From positions 1 through 64,000 of the forward strand of contig LWCA01000020.1 of NCBI GenBank assembly GCA_001642005.1: a stretch of DNA of 64,000 nucleotides. Reading direction: 5' to 3'. Below, piece after piece: positions 13,061-25,001 of the stretch. The first letter of the stretch is position 1. Each line of letters starts with the position of its first letter. This DNA is from Intoshia linei. Taxonomy: Eukaryota; Orthonectida; Rhopaluridae. The notes below the pieces were generated by a model. It searched no databases. It saw only the letters and a program-made list of their open reading frames with translations, and was not told the DNA's origin. A program made the translations under genes and the position numbers.

Positions 13061-14052
13061 CAGTAGTTTCTCGTTTATAAGTACACTCGTTATTAAATCC
13101 ATTAAATTTAACAATAACTCGAGTACAAGTTTATTCTACTAGCTATTTAAAAACTTCATATTAAATATTTATACTGAATTAATTATTAATTTTAATAATA
13201 TATTTCTTAGAATATTTTAAAAAAAAATTAATTTGATTTTTATTAACATTTTTAGTTAGTTATTATATCGACAGTGAACTTAGCATAGTTTGCCTCTCAT
13301 CCTCGGATATGGATGGTTTAGCATTGTAAATTACGACTCGTAATCATAGTTGGTATTGCTGTTTTGCGTGGTCGTTTGTAATCATCAGCTACCTCTTGAT
13401 ATGAATTACCATCTTCAATTTCGGGTATAATTTCTAATTTACAGTTTAATTACATTACATTTAAAATTAGTAATTAAATTTATAGCAATTCTTCGTTTAA
13501 TTTTTATAGTTTCATTATAGTTATAGTTCAAGTTTTATAGCAATAATACAAATTATTATAATTAATAATATACAGGTTATTCTCGATTTTTTACAGACAA
13601 TTTTTTGACAAAATCTGAAGTTTATTTTTCAAGTTTTTTAAAAATTTTCTAATTTAAAGTAAAGTAATTGTTTTAATTGTATTATAAGTATTTCCGTCCA
13701 ACATGCATTTAAACATTTCACAAAAATTAGAAATATTAAAAGATATTGATAATGAAATGAAACCATCTTAAATATCTCTTAAATATGGGGTTTAAAGAAG
13801 AACAATATATTATATAAAGAAAAATTTTCATTATGATCGATTTTAGACATTCGTGATTTTTTCAACTATTTTTGTCAACAAATCGAGAATAACCTGTATA
13901 TGTATATAAATTTTATATACATAATTAAAATGAAAATCAGCAGACTTTGAGTGAATTTAATTAAATTAATTTTAATTTGGCGGAATTATTTCACTCAGCA
14001 ACAATTTTAAAATTGATGTTTTATTGCTGTATTTAATAACGATATACTACTG
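13061..14052 (-). mobile_element. Tigger/pogo-like element with a nested MITE
   Basis: The ends are CAGTAGTTTCTCGTTTAT at 13061 and the inverted CAGTAGTATATCGTTATTAA ending at 14052, each flanked by a TA dinucleotide, as in pogo/Tigger elements. On the minus strand near 13440-13300 a decayed frame reads 'EIIPEIEDGNSYQEVADDYK', like the CENP-B/pogo N-terminal helix-turn-helix, before stops. A separate 324-bp MITE is inserted at 13573-13896. It ends about 265 bp before the serpin-like start codon. Confidence 0.7.
13573..13896. mobile_element. MITE with 17-bp inverted ends, nested in Tigger-like element
   Basis: The left end CAGGTTATTCTCGATTT is repeated exactly in inverse at the right end (AAATCGAGAATAACCTG), and both are flanked by TA. 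The imperfect match continues inward (TTACAGACA against TTGACAAAAA). No coding capacity is seen. This is a Tc1/mariner- or pogo-type structure. Confidence 0.75.
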
Positions 14053-14317
14053 TAAGTAAATTAAATTATATTCGATTTAAAGTATGAAGAAGTTTTCAGT
14101 AAAGGCAAGCTCGTCCTCACAGACCGGAGTCAAGGAATTTTAAGTACCTAAAATATCTGCGTGGATATGTAATAAACACGTATTACTGCCAACCGAGGAC
14201 GAAAAACGTTAATACATCATGATCTATACATGGTGGTCAATACAATGATCATGTAGCAATTTTGAATGAGATAACGTGACTTGACTAAAAGTTTATTATT
14301 GTTTACATCAATCAAAA

Positions 14318-15454
14318 ATGAATCTAGTCTTACGTGTAATTCTGTTTATTACTCTATTATGCTTTTCACTTGTATACGTATCATTAATATTTGTATCGTA
14401 CATGGATTACCCGATTGTCTATGATCTAAGAGTGAAGAAGAGTCTAATTGACGATGTTAAAGAGGTTTTATTCATAGAAAAAGACGCAAACATTTGTTTT
14501 TCTCCGCATTTAATGATACTTGCATTAACGTCTATACAATTAACTAACCAATATATACGGTTTAAAAATTACAAAGAATTTATAAATATTTTTCATACAC
14601 TATCTAAACGTAGAGAAATAATGAATATTGCCAGTAAACTGAAAAATGTAAAAATTAACCTTCTCAATAGAATGTATATGCCAACTCACGTTGATATCAA
14701 TGAACGATTCGTGAAAAAACTACAAATGATTGGTTTGAATAATTTCATCGTGGAAATGGATTATAGTCCAGAAAAAACTATACTCCAAATAAACAAATGG
14801 ATATCAACTGAAACGGGTGATCATAATTCAAATTTTTTGAAAAAAAACTCAATTTTACATACCACACAGGTTGTATCATTTCATTTATTCAATTTTCAAC
14901 ACATTTTTACAGATACTATTGAATTTTCTCGGGATATTTTTCATCCTTATGATCAGAGACTATATGGAGTTGACTACTTTTCAACAGTTTCTAAAGTTCA
15001 ATATTTACGATACTTTGATTCCGATCTTGTTAGAATACGTTTGGAAAATAATATTTATATGATGATTTTACTTCCACATGTATTTGTTAAAGATTATCAA
15101 TTGGATATAAAAAATCTTAGATATTTCAAAAAGTATTTTCGATCGGAAACTATTCAAATAGTTTTACCGGTAATTGACTTGATATACAGTTTACCTATTC
15201 AAGAAATAATACGTAAAAATTTGACCGAATCTATGCATTTTTGGGCTACTCCAATTAATAAGCTTAATGAAAATGAAGAAACGTTACATTTATCTAATTT
15301 TACTATTTCGTCAAAATTTTCAATATCAGCAAAATTAACACAGAAAAAGACAAAATTCACCCATTTACGGAAAATGGTTGTCAATAGACCGTTTTTTATT
15401 GTAATTTATTATCAAGACGATCCTTTACTCATTTCATACATTAATAAACCTTAA
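14318..15454 (+). CDS. Divergent serpin-like protein, intronless
   Basis: A single open frame of 378 aa, the usual serpin length. Residues 1-28 form a hydrophobic signal peptide or anchor (NLVLRVILFITLLCFSLVYV). Serpin landmarks follow: 'NICFSPHLMILALTSI' matches helix B (NIxxSPxSxxxAL), 'VVSFHLFNFQHIF' fits strand s3A, 'NNIYMMILLPH' matches the SMxIILP strand, and the end 'VNRPFFIVIYYQDDPLLISY...NKP' matches the C-terminal sheet B motif. The segment that should be the reactive-centre loop is short and basic ('SAKLTQKKTKFTHLRKMV'). It lacks the hinge Glu-Gly-Thr and the alanine run needed for loop insertion, so a non-inhibitory role is inferred. A polyadenylation signal AATAAA lies at 15566-15571. 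The intronless structure contrasts with every other gene here and could reflect retroposition. The serpin fold assignment is fairly sure; the function is unknown. Confidence 0.75.
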   Translation: MNLVLRVILFITLLCFSLVYVSLIFVSYMDYPIVYDLRVKKSLIDDVKEVLFIEKDANICFSPHLMILALTSIQLTNQYIRFKNYKEFINIFHTLSKRREIMNIASKLKNVKINLLNRMYMPTHVDINERFVKKLQMIGLNNFIVEMDYSPEKTILQINKWISTETGDHNSNFLKKNSILHTTQVVSFHLFNFQHIFTDTIEFSRDIFHPYDQRLYGVDYFSTVSKVQYLRYFDSDLVRIRLENNIYMMILLPHVFVKDYQLDIKNLRYFKKYFRSETIQIVLPVIDLIYSLPIQEIIRKNLTESMHFWATPINKLNENEETLHLSNFTISSKFSISAKLTQKKTKFTHLRKMVVNRPFFIVIYYQDDPLLISYINKP

Positions 15455-15588
15455 TATTCCATTCGTTTAAATTGAAGAATATCTTTTGACACTACCATCA
15501 TATTTACAATCACACTTAAGAGATTATGAACGGTTTCACAATTTATCGTTTTATTTGGATTTTTCAATAAAAATTCTTTTTTTTATTT

Positions 15589-15836
15589 TTAACCCTTTCA
15601 CTGTCTGTGTATTCTATACTATACACAACAATTTCACTTAACATGCTGTGTATTCTATGATATACACATCATAATTTTGAAAAACTTTATTTTATTTTCT
15701 ATTTATGATTATTATGATTTTATATTTATCGTTTTTAATCTTTGCACATTTTTGAATATCGGTGTATTTTTTATCAAAATTTAAAGTGCGCCCAATTTTT
15801 TATTTAGCAGGTACGCTCTGAAGTAAAAAAGGTTAA
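15589..15836. mobile_element. Possible piggyBac-like MITE
   Basis: TTAA tetranucleotides bound the segment, which starts TTAACCCTTTCACTG and ends ...AAAAAAGGTTAA, giving imperfect inverted ends in the piggyBac manner. Just inside the left end are two near-identical 22-bp near-palindromes (15606-15627 and 15647-15668; TGTGTATTCTAT...ATACACA). There is no coding frame. The right-end match is weak, so this is tentative. Confidence 0.35.
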
Positions 15837-16476
15837 GAAACACTGCTCTAAGATATATCGTTCAAATGAATGTTCGCAAAATTAAAAAATCAATTTGTGT
15901 TTGCATTAGTTCGTTTTTAATTTATATTTATTATACAGTATATAATATAATATATGTAGTAAATAATTATATGTGTAAACAAATTCATAGAAATAATAGT
16001 TCTGCAAAGGGCTGACATTTCCGATAAATTTTTACATTATATTAACAGGTCAATTATCAAATTATTTAATTTTACTAATAAAAAAATTCAATAAATAAAT
16101 ATAGATTGTTACAAACATTGAAATTAGAATTTATTAATTGCAAAAATTAAACTTTAATTTAAGTGATTAAAGCCTGGATTTTTGAATTAATAATATTATA
16201 AGTTTTTGACCGAGAATATTTAAATTTCTGACTAGAAAATTTTAAACAATGCAATACCTGAAAAAAATGTTACATTTTGGGAACATTGGCGGGATAATGG
16301 AATATACTGATGTATACTATTTATAATTTGACTAAATTGTTTAATATAACTTGAATCTTGATGAAATTGTATACAAGATTTAATATAAAGGATATAAACA
16401 AAAGTGTTCGTTTATTTTTTGATGGAAAAGTGAAATGTACATAATTAAAGCCAATGGTGTTACATTATTACTACTA
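15837..16476. other. Intergenic and 3' flank of the Rho-like gene
   Basis: No coding exon. A minus-strand polyadenylation signal (AATAAA, read at 16416-16411) lies about 60 bp beyond the Rho-like stop codon and is the only site that stands out. Confidence 0.5.
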
Positions 16477-18787
16477 TTAAATAATGGTACATTTAAATTT
16501 ATATCCCTTCTTAGGTTTTGGATTAATAATTATACGTCCAATACTTTCAAACATTTCTGCCACTCCCTCTTGTGTTTTAGCAGAACATTCATAATATCCG
16601 TCAAAATTAATAAGGGTGCACATTTCCTTAGTGTGATGAGTTTGAAGTGGAGCTTCTTTAGCTGTTGCCATATGTTGAATTGCCTCAGGATTATTGCGCA
16701 TATCAATTTTTAAAGCTGCAATTAATTTAATTGCTGTTGGACAAAAATGAGCAATTTCAAATGACCATTTTTCATGTATATTTTTCCAAGAATTTATCAA
16801 TTCAACACTAAAAACGTTCAAAATCACATCCGTGTTGGGATATCTAAAATTTCAAATAAGGTAAATTTAAAATTTTACAATTAACATCACATACTAGTGG
16901 ACACGATCAGACCTTACGCTTACGCGTGTCCGCAGTTTAGTCCGTAAAATATGACCCAAAAGATCATTAATAAAGATCATAATTAAACCATGAGTTGAAC
17001 TGGCACTGTAATGTATGTGATGAATAATTATTTATTAATCTATTACTTATATAAAAATGAATGATTGTGTAACCATTTATTGAAAAAATTCAGTCGCAGG
17101 ATTTAAAAAAAACCCCAATTTCTAATACAGTTTTTATCCATTTTTCAGTTTCAGAATTTGAGTCCTTTAGGCTAAAAAACCCAATTTTCCTTCTTGTTTA
17201 AAAAAATCAACCCAAAAATTTTATAAAACATACATTCTGGGACACGTATTAAAATCATTAGCATTGTCGTTAAACCTCAGCCTCAAAAACGCATACCTTC
17301 ATGGTCAAAACCACAAATTACCCTTTGTTTTAAAAATTAAAACAGCTCTAGAATTTAAAAAAATTACAGATGGTACAATTGTATCTGTTAAGAAACACTA
17401 AAAATGTCAATCTGAATAAGTGACGCCTTCACAGTCAAAAAAGTACTTTAATATTCATTTTTTTTTTATTTGGAAACTATTTTATTAAAACAAAAAATTT
17501 GAAATAATTATTGATTCTACAATTAAGATTGTTCTGATAGAGCTTATTCCATTTGTAATAAATACAAAATTTCAACCCAGAAGTCTATGCATTCCTGGTT
17601 AAAAATAATTTTTAATGTATTATCAACCAATATTTTACAAATGTTGGATGAAAATTAAAAATGAAAAAACTAAAATAATCATCCTACAATTTCAAAAAAA
17701 ATTTGCATTGAACTTCCACACATTTACAATAAATAAATATGGGTGAAAATCGATATAATTCATTCCTTCGGGGTAAAATTCATCTGAAACGTGTTTCTAA
17801 AATGCTGATTCCGTTAATTATTAATACATAATTTTTAATTATTGATTAACTTGATACTGAATATATATTATCATATTGAAAATGACAAAATACATTTTTA
17901 CAATTTTATTTTATCTGGAATTTATGTTATTTATGACAATTTTTTTTAAAATTCTTTACACAAATGTTAACAAAATAAATGTATACATTTAGCGTGCAAT
18001 AATTCACTTTAAATTTAAAGGTAATGTAATGTGACGGGTCCACGTGTAACAAGTATGGAATCACTCCTTTAAATGATTGATAGTAGTGAATAGTAGCATT
18101 TATAGGTTAAATTTTCTTATTGAATTTATTTTTCTGGTAGAATAAAAATGTCCGCCCTCGGCAGAGCTAGGATGCTGTTTGTACGAAGTACATAACAGTC
18201 AAGATATTATTATTATTATTGTCTGTTTGTAGTGTGTAATTGAAATTAAATGAAATTAATTAGTGTGGTAATTAGGGTTGCCAACTGCGTTATTTTCCTC
18301 CTGAGATTTTGTTAACTGGGCGATAGAGATGTACTATTTGACGAAAATTTGTCAAGTTTATTGAACTGTGTACCCTAAAAATACTTGACTAGAAATAATA
18401 TCTTGGAAAAGTTGAAGCGTGCGACAAGCATCAGATGTGTCATGCAAAATTCAATAAATATTGGTCATATACAAATGTATGACGAATACCAAAAATAAAT
18501 GTACTATTTACAATTAGTCGGTCAAGGTAAAAAAGAGCTGCTCATACACATAAAATAAAAAATTACGAGAGAGGTCTCAGTCTATCATACTCTTCTTGAC
18601 CTGCAGTATCCCATAAAGACAATTGTAAAACTTCCTTGTCTATTTTGATTGTTGTTACAAAAGTATCAAACACTGTTGGAATATAGACATCTGAATATTC
18701 GTTATTTACAAAACTGATTAAAAGCGATGTCTTTCCTACTGCTCCGTCGCCGACTACAACCAATTTTTTTTCGGTAATTGTTGCCAT
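16477..18787 (-). CDS. Rho-family small GTPase, divergent paralogue
   Basis: Two exons, 18567-18787 and 16477-16843, join in phase (TC^A) to give 195 aa, the size of RhoA/Rho1 (193). G1 is GDGAVGKT (13-20), switch I has the Rho-type '[10 protein letters not shown]', and G3 is [16 protein letters not shown]5 is SAK (161-163) in '[11 protein letters not shown]'. A basic tail ends with the CAAX box CTII, so prenylation and membrane anchoring are expected. Rho GTPases switch actin and polarity pathways. The oddity is G4: the usual NKxD (or TKxD) reads L-K-I-D at 118-121. The Asn that contacts guanine is therefore lost, while Lys and Asp remain. The N-terminal half is far more conserved than the second exon. 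The intron holds a decayed Helitron. It is head to head with QPCT (453 bp between starts). The reading frame is intact, so a diverged functional paralogue is likelier than a pseudogene. Confidence 0.85.
17040..18203 (+). mobile_element. Old Helitron copy in the Rho-like intron
   Basis: It shares the family interior in order (the 'CAAAAAATTTGAAATAATTA' block, the 'GAGCTTATTCCATTTG' block) and ends with 'CCCTCGGCAGAGCTAGGATG', the hairpin CTGTTTGTACGAAGTACATA...CAG and CAAGATAT in place of CAAGCTAG. The 5' boundary is approximate, because the TC start is not clear. Confidence 0.55.
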
Positions 18788-19239
18788 CGTTTTACAATAA
18801 TTTCCAATTTTATGAAAACTAAATAGAGGTATACAAAAAAGCGAATAAAATAAAAATGTACCGTACGGCAGTGATTAGTAATTGATTTACAAATTTTCTA
18901 CTAAATTATCACTATTTTTAGAAACATTGTGGTATCTTAGTTTAACTAAATTCATTTGTTTAAACAATGTTATTTATTGATAAATAACTTTATAGATTTT
19001 AAGGGTTTGAATTTAATACATGGTAAAATGGTTTTTAATACTAAAATTTTGAATAAAAAGTTGAGTATTCCTAGTGAACGTAAACATAACTTGACTTATA
19101 TTTATTTTGTAATTTTCAAAATTTGGCAATGAAGAAAAAAATTTTTTACAGTAAAACCCGTAAAAATAAAACCTGCAACAGACAATACAAAAAAACATTT
19201 TTATGGTAAAATGTTTAAATATTTATCAATATTATTAGG
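18788..19239. promoter_or_regulatory. Shared 5' interval between Rho-like and QPCT genes
   Basis: 452 bp separate the divergent start codons. The sequence is AT-rich, with no coding exon seen. Promoters for both genes are expected here, but no defined motif can be assigned. Confidence 0.4.
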
Positions 19240-22200
19240 ATGTCTATTTTCGTCATGTCCTTTATAGGAATTGTATTGTTTGGATATATGGTAATGATGA
19301 TTATATTTTTAATAAACGAAGCAGAAAAAAACAACTGTTATGAATTCTCAATCTTTATTTCATATGGATCGATTTAAGCTATTTTTAAAACCATTGTTAA
19401 TTGAAAGACGGGTGGGAACTGACGGTCATGGTGATGCTAAAAAGGTTTGGCGCATAAGATGTGTTTAATTTTTTATTAGCATATAATAGATACTATGAAA
19501 TCTATCGGGTATACGATTATTGAACATTCTTTCATTTCTAAAACTCCGCATGGTTCAAAAACTTTTACAAATGTTATTGCTCAACCCAAATTTATTAAAT
19601 CAGAAATTATTTCTTTTGCTTGTCATTATGATTCCAAGATTTATCCGTTTCATTTTGTTGGCGCCACCGATTCCGCTGTTCCTTGCGCCATGTTGATTGA
19701 ATTTGCTCATAATATTTTTAACATACTTGAAGTAATTTTTAATAATGTTAAAACACTATATCTTGTTTTATGGTAACTTTTCGAAAGGGAAGAGTGCCCA
19801 AAAACGAAGGGTAATATATAAACTAATTTCTTACATGTAAATTAAATTTTTAATCATGTTCATACATGAGGAACTTATAATTATTAATTATATCTCATCT
19901 ACATGATTATCCATAATTGATCATTTTTTGAAATGTTTGTTTTGTTTTAAAAGGTCGCATTTTAATTTTAATGCTCAATTTTAAAATTAACAAAATTAAA
20001 GTATAGCAGTCACGATATACCTATGAATTTATATTTTTTGACGGTGAAGAAGCGTTTGAAAATTGGGATGATAATGATTCATTGTATGGAGCCCGTCAGC
20101 TGGTAAAGGATATTTCAAAAAACCAAGGACTGTTTAAAGATAGACAACATAAAAATATGGTATTTTAATACAGAAATTGTATATCATGCAAATAAATCAT
20201 TCTTATATCTAATAATGTATACAAATATGTATAATTCGTCAAATATTTACATGAGTCATTTAAAACAGCCATTCTCAACGGGGTCCACAGCACTTTTTTG
20301 GGTTCCATGAAAAATATATACATTTATTACATATTATATAACAGTGGTTCCCAAATTTTAAAACCTACGGACCCACAATCAATATATCCTTCATTTATAA
20401 ATAATTGTCTATGTGTGTGTTACCGTTTATTTGAAAAAGTAACAGTCGTAGAATTTAAAAAACACAAATTCTAATACAGTTTTTCAAGAGTGATATTTAT
20501 CGCAAACTTAATTTTCAGAAATTAAGTCTTTCAGAGTTAAAACCCAAATTACATTTTTTTTAATAAATAATAAAATCACTCGTAGAATTGTAAAGAACAT
20601 ATGTATTAACGCGTACGCGTTATAATATCATTACTATTTTCGTAAATCTCAACCTCTGAAACTTACATCTTCATGGTCAAACCCCAAAATTACCAATTTT
20701 TTTGAAATGAAAAAAGTATCAGAATTTTATAAGTCATAAATTCTGAGTAGTTTTTAAAATCATGAGCATTACCATTATCTCAACTTCAAAAACTTAAAAT
20801 CAATTAAAAAATCGAACTTAAATTAAATTAGTAAGTATTATAACATGTTACTGTGTGGCGCAAAAAAAATAAAAAAATTCCTACTTTTTACAACAAATAT
20901 AGCTATTACCCATGAAAAATATCAAATTACCCACTCGTGGGTAAATACCCACAGGGTGGGAATCACTAATATAGAGATAATTTGTAATTTATATTATTTT
21001 AGAAATTATTAATTCTGTTGGACCTCATTGGCAATAAATATCCAATATTTAATCCGTTTATAAACTCTAAAATATTTCCAATTTTACAAAATATTGGTAA
21101 TTTTTAATATTTCATTTTATGATATTGAGACTACAGGTATATCTAGGTAAAATAGACCCTGAAAGTCTTTGATACTACATTCAACCGCACTATAAGAGAT
21201 GTACAACGTATAAAAACCTAATAATTCATACCTTATTTACTGAAAGTTTAATTTTATGACAAGGGGACAAAGACATCAATTTTTCATATTTTATTTATTT
21301 ATCACAGTAAACTATCAATAATCTGGGTTTCTAACCACTTTTCAGGGTAAGTGGTCACTTTTGGAGCTACTACTGTATATAATTATTATTCGAAAAGGTG
21401 AATGGTTGATATCTTCATTACGTCTAATATTTGGAAATTAGGTCCCATTTATTGAAGTTTGATAATATTATCTTGTAATAATAATTTAGTCACTTTATTT
21501 TATTGTTTTGTATGCATTTATTTGTTTTTGTTAGACACATACACCTTTTTCGATTCAAATTCAAAAAGGTGTATAATGGCGCCAATAAATTAGAAAACTG
21601 TTATTGAATGTTCCACTTTATTTAAATTTTACGAGCCGTCTTAGAAAAATCTGTATTAACCGGGGTATACATACAAATACATGTATACAAAACATAATTA
21701 AAAACAATATTAAAGTGCATTTTGACCGTGAAGATATAAGATATAATAATAATAATCGGTGATTGAATTTTTTTTTACATGTTAACTGAAAACATTGTAT
21801 TAGCTAAACTAATATTATTCTTTTTAAATTCTGGGACTATTAGTTTTTTTGTTATTTTTCAAAATAAAGAGTAATTTGTGGTTTTTCATTTTGTAAATTT
21901 TTCAATTCAAATTTCAAATAAAAAAATGATTGTTGTTGACAGTTAAGATGCAAATTTCTAGCGAGTTGATTGAAATTGATCGTACTTTTTGTACCGGGAA
22001 ATACTGACTTGGAATTTGTGTTTTAAAATTTCTCCAATTTTCAGTTTTCTAAATTAATGAGGTATAATAATGGTATAAATAATCTTAATGATATGCATTA
22101 CGCTACACTTGTTGAATCAACAATGATATAAACAGTGCTGATATTATTTTTATAGGAGAATTTTGAATATTTTTTATAGAGTTGCCAGATGTTGGGAATT

Positions 22201-24368
22201 TATCCAAAAGCCTAGACGACCACTACATTATTATTTCAAAAATCTTACTTTTATCCCACCATTTATAAAATTTAATAAAATATACCACTTCAAATTTTCA
22301 AGGTCAAATCGACTTTTACCGATATTTTTTAAAATATCTTTTTTTCCAATATTTTTTTGAAAAACTTGATTTTACTTTATTATTTTATCTTATGAGAAAA
22401 AACCTTTAATTTCTACCCCAAAATAAAAATACCATTTTACCAAAATTTAATAGAAAAATCACCTTTTTTCAATATTTTTTTAAAAAACACGATTTTACCA
22501 AATCATATGAGAAGAACATTTCATTTTTTCATAAATGTTTTATATTTCATGTTTCCTTTGGGATCCAAAAAAAATAAATATTGTGAAATGGTGGTCCGTA
22601 CACTACAGTGTATTTGCATCGGGAATTACTGTTATACAATCCAATCCCGCTTTGGGGCATACTCGTATTTTTGGGCACTTTTTCAGAATTATGTTAATTT
22701 TATAGTATTTATATCGATGGAATAGCAATATATGTGAAATTAACCCCGCTTTTGGGGCAAAAATGTTGTTAATATAAAATATATAAGTATACTTGCTATA
22801 GTGATGCCATTAAATTAAAATTATATTATTCAAATATTTTGCATACATTTTTATATGTATTTATCGTAATTCATTAATTTTTCATTCATGCCTATATTTT
22901 AATATCTGATAAATTATTAATTACTATTCTAGATTAGAAAGTAAGTATAATTCTAAAAATTAAGTATATATTATTACAAAAATATTCGTAACTTTGATTT
23001 GAGATTTTTATTAAATTTTGATTATCAGGTATTTACCTGAAAATATAACTATAAACAGTGTTGGACTCTAATAGAAACAAATATAATATCATAATGTATT
23101 GCAATAGTTGAAATATTCAATGAAAATTTAGATAAATTACTAAAACCCCTGATGGACTTTGGGGCACTTTTCAAAAAATGGTGCCCCAATCCGAGATCCG
23201 ACTGTATAATAATAATTACATAAGAACATTTTTAGCAATTTTTAGTTTATATGAGTAAGTTGTATTTATTTTTCGTTGCAGAATAATGCATGCTATAAAG
23301 TAGGGTACATGTGTGCTAGTATATTGACAGTAGGACTAAAAAATATATTGCACAATTTTGAGAACCGCAACACTGAAAACGATAAAAATTATTTATAAGT
23401 TATAAATAATAACCATGACTTTATCAGATTTTAACTATCATGATGATATGGTCATCATTAAATATTGCGATTAATTTTTTGATATTATCATTGATATTAG
23501 TTGTTTTAAAATTAAATTGTATTCAATTTTGTTAATTAATTAACTATTACCGTACGTCATATTGTCGATATTGTCCTATTGTATACTATACTATACTATA
23601 CTATACACTCCAATTGTTGATCGATCAATACGTAGTTTTTATACTGAATTCTGAATTGAAATCAGGATCAATTGATGTGTATATTGTACATTGTACAACG
23701 TACAATAGCAATGTTAAAATGGATATATTTAGCCAGTATAAATTTATACAGAAATCACTCTGGTGGTGATGATTGAATACATTTTAGAAAAAGCATTATT
23801 TCCCTCTCATGGAATTAGGTATTTCAAAGGAAGTTATAAATGGATTCAAATTGAAGATGATCATGTGCCTTTTCAAAAAATTGGTGAGTTGAATTCAATA
23901 TATCAGTAAATTTGGTATTTACATTATGTTAATTTGATTATAATTATATAATACAAAATTTGAATACTTCCATTTGAAGTCTTTGATGATTAACTTTGAC
24001 AATTATCAGAAATATTATTAAAGTGTAAATTAATCAATGTGATTTTTCTACAAATGGAAAAATTTTTAGAAAATAAAATTAGGTAAGAGTTTCAAGGGCT
24101 CTTGTTGACACCTCTCTCAATTTGGAAATCAATTATTTTAACTAAAACTGAAAAGAAACTTTCCCCAGTCACCTAATATTTCAGATGCCGTTTTAATTTA
24201 TTAATTTGTTATATAGGTGTTAACGTATTGCATTTGATTCCATACCCATTTCCTCAAACGTGGCATACTGAAGACGACAACCAATGGAACATTGACTATG
24301 AATCTATTCAAGATATAGGAATGATACTTTTACATTATGTTTTCTATATTGAAAAACATGAAAATTAA
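19240..24368 (+). CDS. QPCT: Glutaminyl-peptide cyclotransferase
   Basis: A zinc M28-type fold enzyme that converts N-terminal glutamine or glutamate of peptides to pyroglutamate, usually in the secretory pathway. Seven exons fit in phase: 19240-19290, 19325-19444, 19480-19731, 20010-20159, 21003-21096, 23752-23883, 24217-24368, giving about 316 aa (human QPCT 361). The known active-site residues are all present. Zinc ligands are the Asp of GATDSAVPCAM, the second Glu of FFDGEEAF and the His of TWHT; the catalytic Glu is the first Glu of GEEAF. The Asp of LLDLIG, the Asp pair of EDDHVPF, and the Trp residues of FENW and TWHT are also kept. Exon 1 encodes a hydrophobic leader (SIFVMSFIGIVLFGYM), consistent with a signal peptide or Golgi anchor. 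It is separated by only a 34-bp putative intron, so the start is the least certain part; an internal ATG at 19340 is the alternative. An AATAAA lies at 24375-24380. The stretch between LLDLIG and EDDHVPF is diverged and somewhat short. Confidence 0.85.
20342..20968. mobile_element. hAT-like MITE in a QPCT intron
   Basis: It begins CAGTGGTTCCCAAATTTTAA and ends GGGTGGGAATCACTA, the inverted hAT-type end. The right part shares the block 'ATGAAAAATATCAAATTACC' and the CTCGTGGGTAAATA block with the element at 61272-61655. Flanking 8-mers (TTATATAA and ATATAGAG) do not match, so the boundaries or the pairing of ends may be wrong. Confidence 0.5.
22163..22500. repeat. Family X fragment followed by degenerate array
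   Basis: 22170-22240, read on the minus strand, matches the block at 32760-32830 (GGTCGTCTAGGCTTT... CCCAACATCTGGCAACTC). To its right is a run of short units built around 'TTTTACC' and 'AAAAATCACC', similar to the arrays at 51895-52150. Confidence 0.5.
22637..23204. mobile_element. pogo/Tigger-like non-autonomous element in a QPCT intron
   Basis: Both ends are flanked by TA. The left end is CAATCCAATCCCGCTTTGGG and the right end, inverted, is CAGTCGGATCTCGGATTGGG; both lead into GGGGCA. The two GGGGCAC blocks are repeated near the right end in opposite orientations. No transposase frame survives. Confidence 0.55.
23582..23606. repeat. (TATAC)5 microsatellite
   Basis: Five perfect TATAC units in the last QPCT intron before exon 23752. 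Confidence 0.9.
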
Positions 24369-25001
24369 AAATTAAATAAAAAATTTAAATTCATGTTTTG
24401 AAATGAATATCGTTAACGTATACCATTTCCAAAATTATTCTAAATTTTAATTGAAATAATCTATTTCTATGAACCACATTAAGATTAAATGGAAAATGTA
24501 TATTGTACAATATACACGTTCATGAATTAGTTCCATATAGCATAAAATAGTTGTATTATTTTCATGAAAATATATAATGTAACCTAATTTTATACAAATG
24601 GCTGGTAATAAACTAGCTAAATTTTGCAAAATTGGAACATTGTATATGCTAGATTCTAATTTACAAGTTTCCATATGCACTTTCTAAATTGGCATTGATC
24701 CAACGTTTGCAATTTTAAACTGTAAGTTTGTTAATTATATATTAAATATATTAACGTATATACGGTAATATTTGAAATGCATTTATGTTTAGATTGTGAC
24801 AAATAGTTTTGTTTTTTTATTGATTTTTTAATTTTAAGTAAAGCTATATTTTAAAAGTAAAAATAACTAAATTTTGGTTGGTACTTTAAAATTTTCACTA
24901 TACAGAAGTAACCAACTCTTTCTGTTAAACAAATAATTAATTATATTGATATTAAAATATAAAATAATGCTCATAGCGTTAATATTTTAGCTGCATAAAT
25001 A
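24369..25001. other. Intergenic between QPCT and the DFCP1-like gene
   Basis: It contains the QPCT polyadenylation signal and presumably the DFCP1-like promoter. A 77-codon minus-strand frame (24680-24447) is not supported by any recognisable motif. No repeat end is recognised. Confidence 0.5.

Noticed and set aside
24447-24680. 77-codon minus-strand frame between QPCT and the DFCP1-like gene
   Set aside because: No motif, no supporting neighbour exon in phase, and composition like the surrounding AT-rich DNA.
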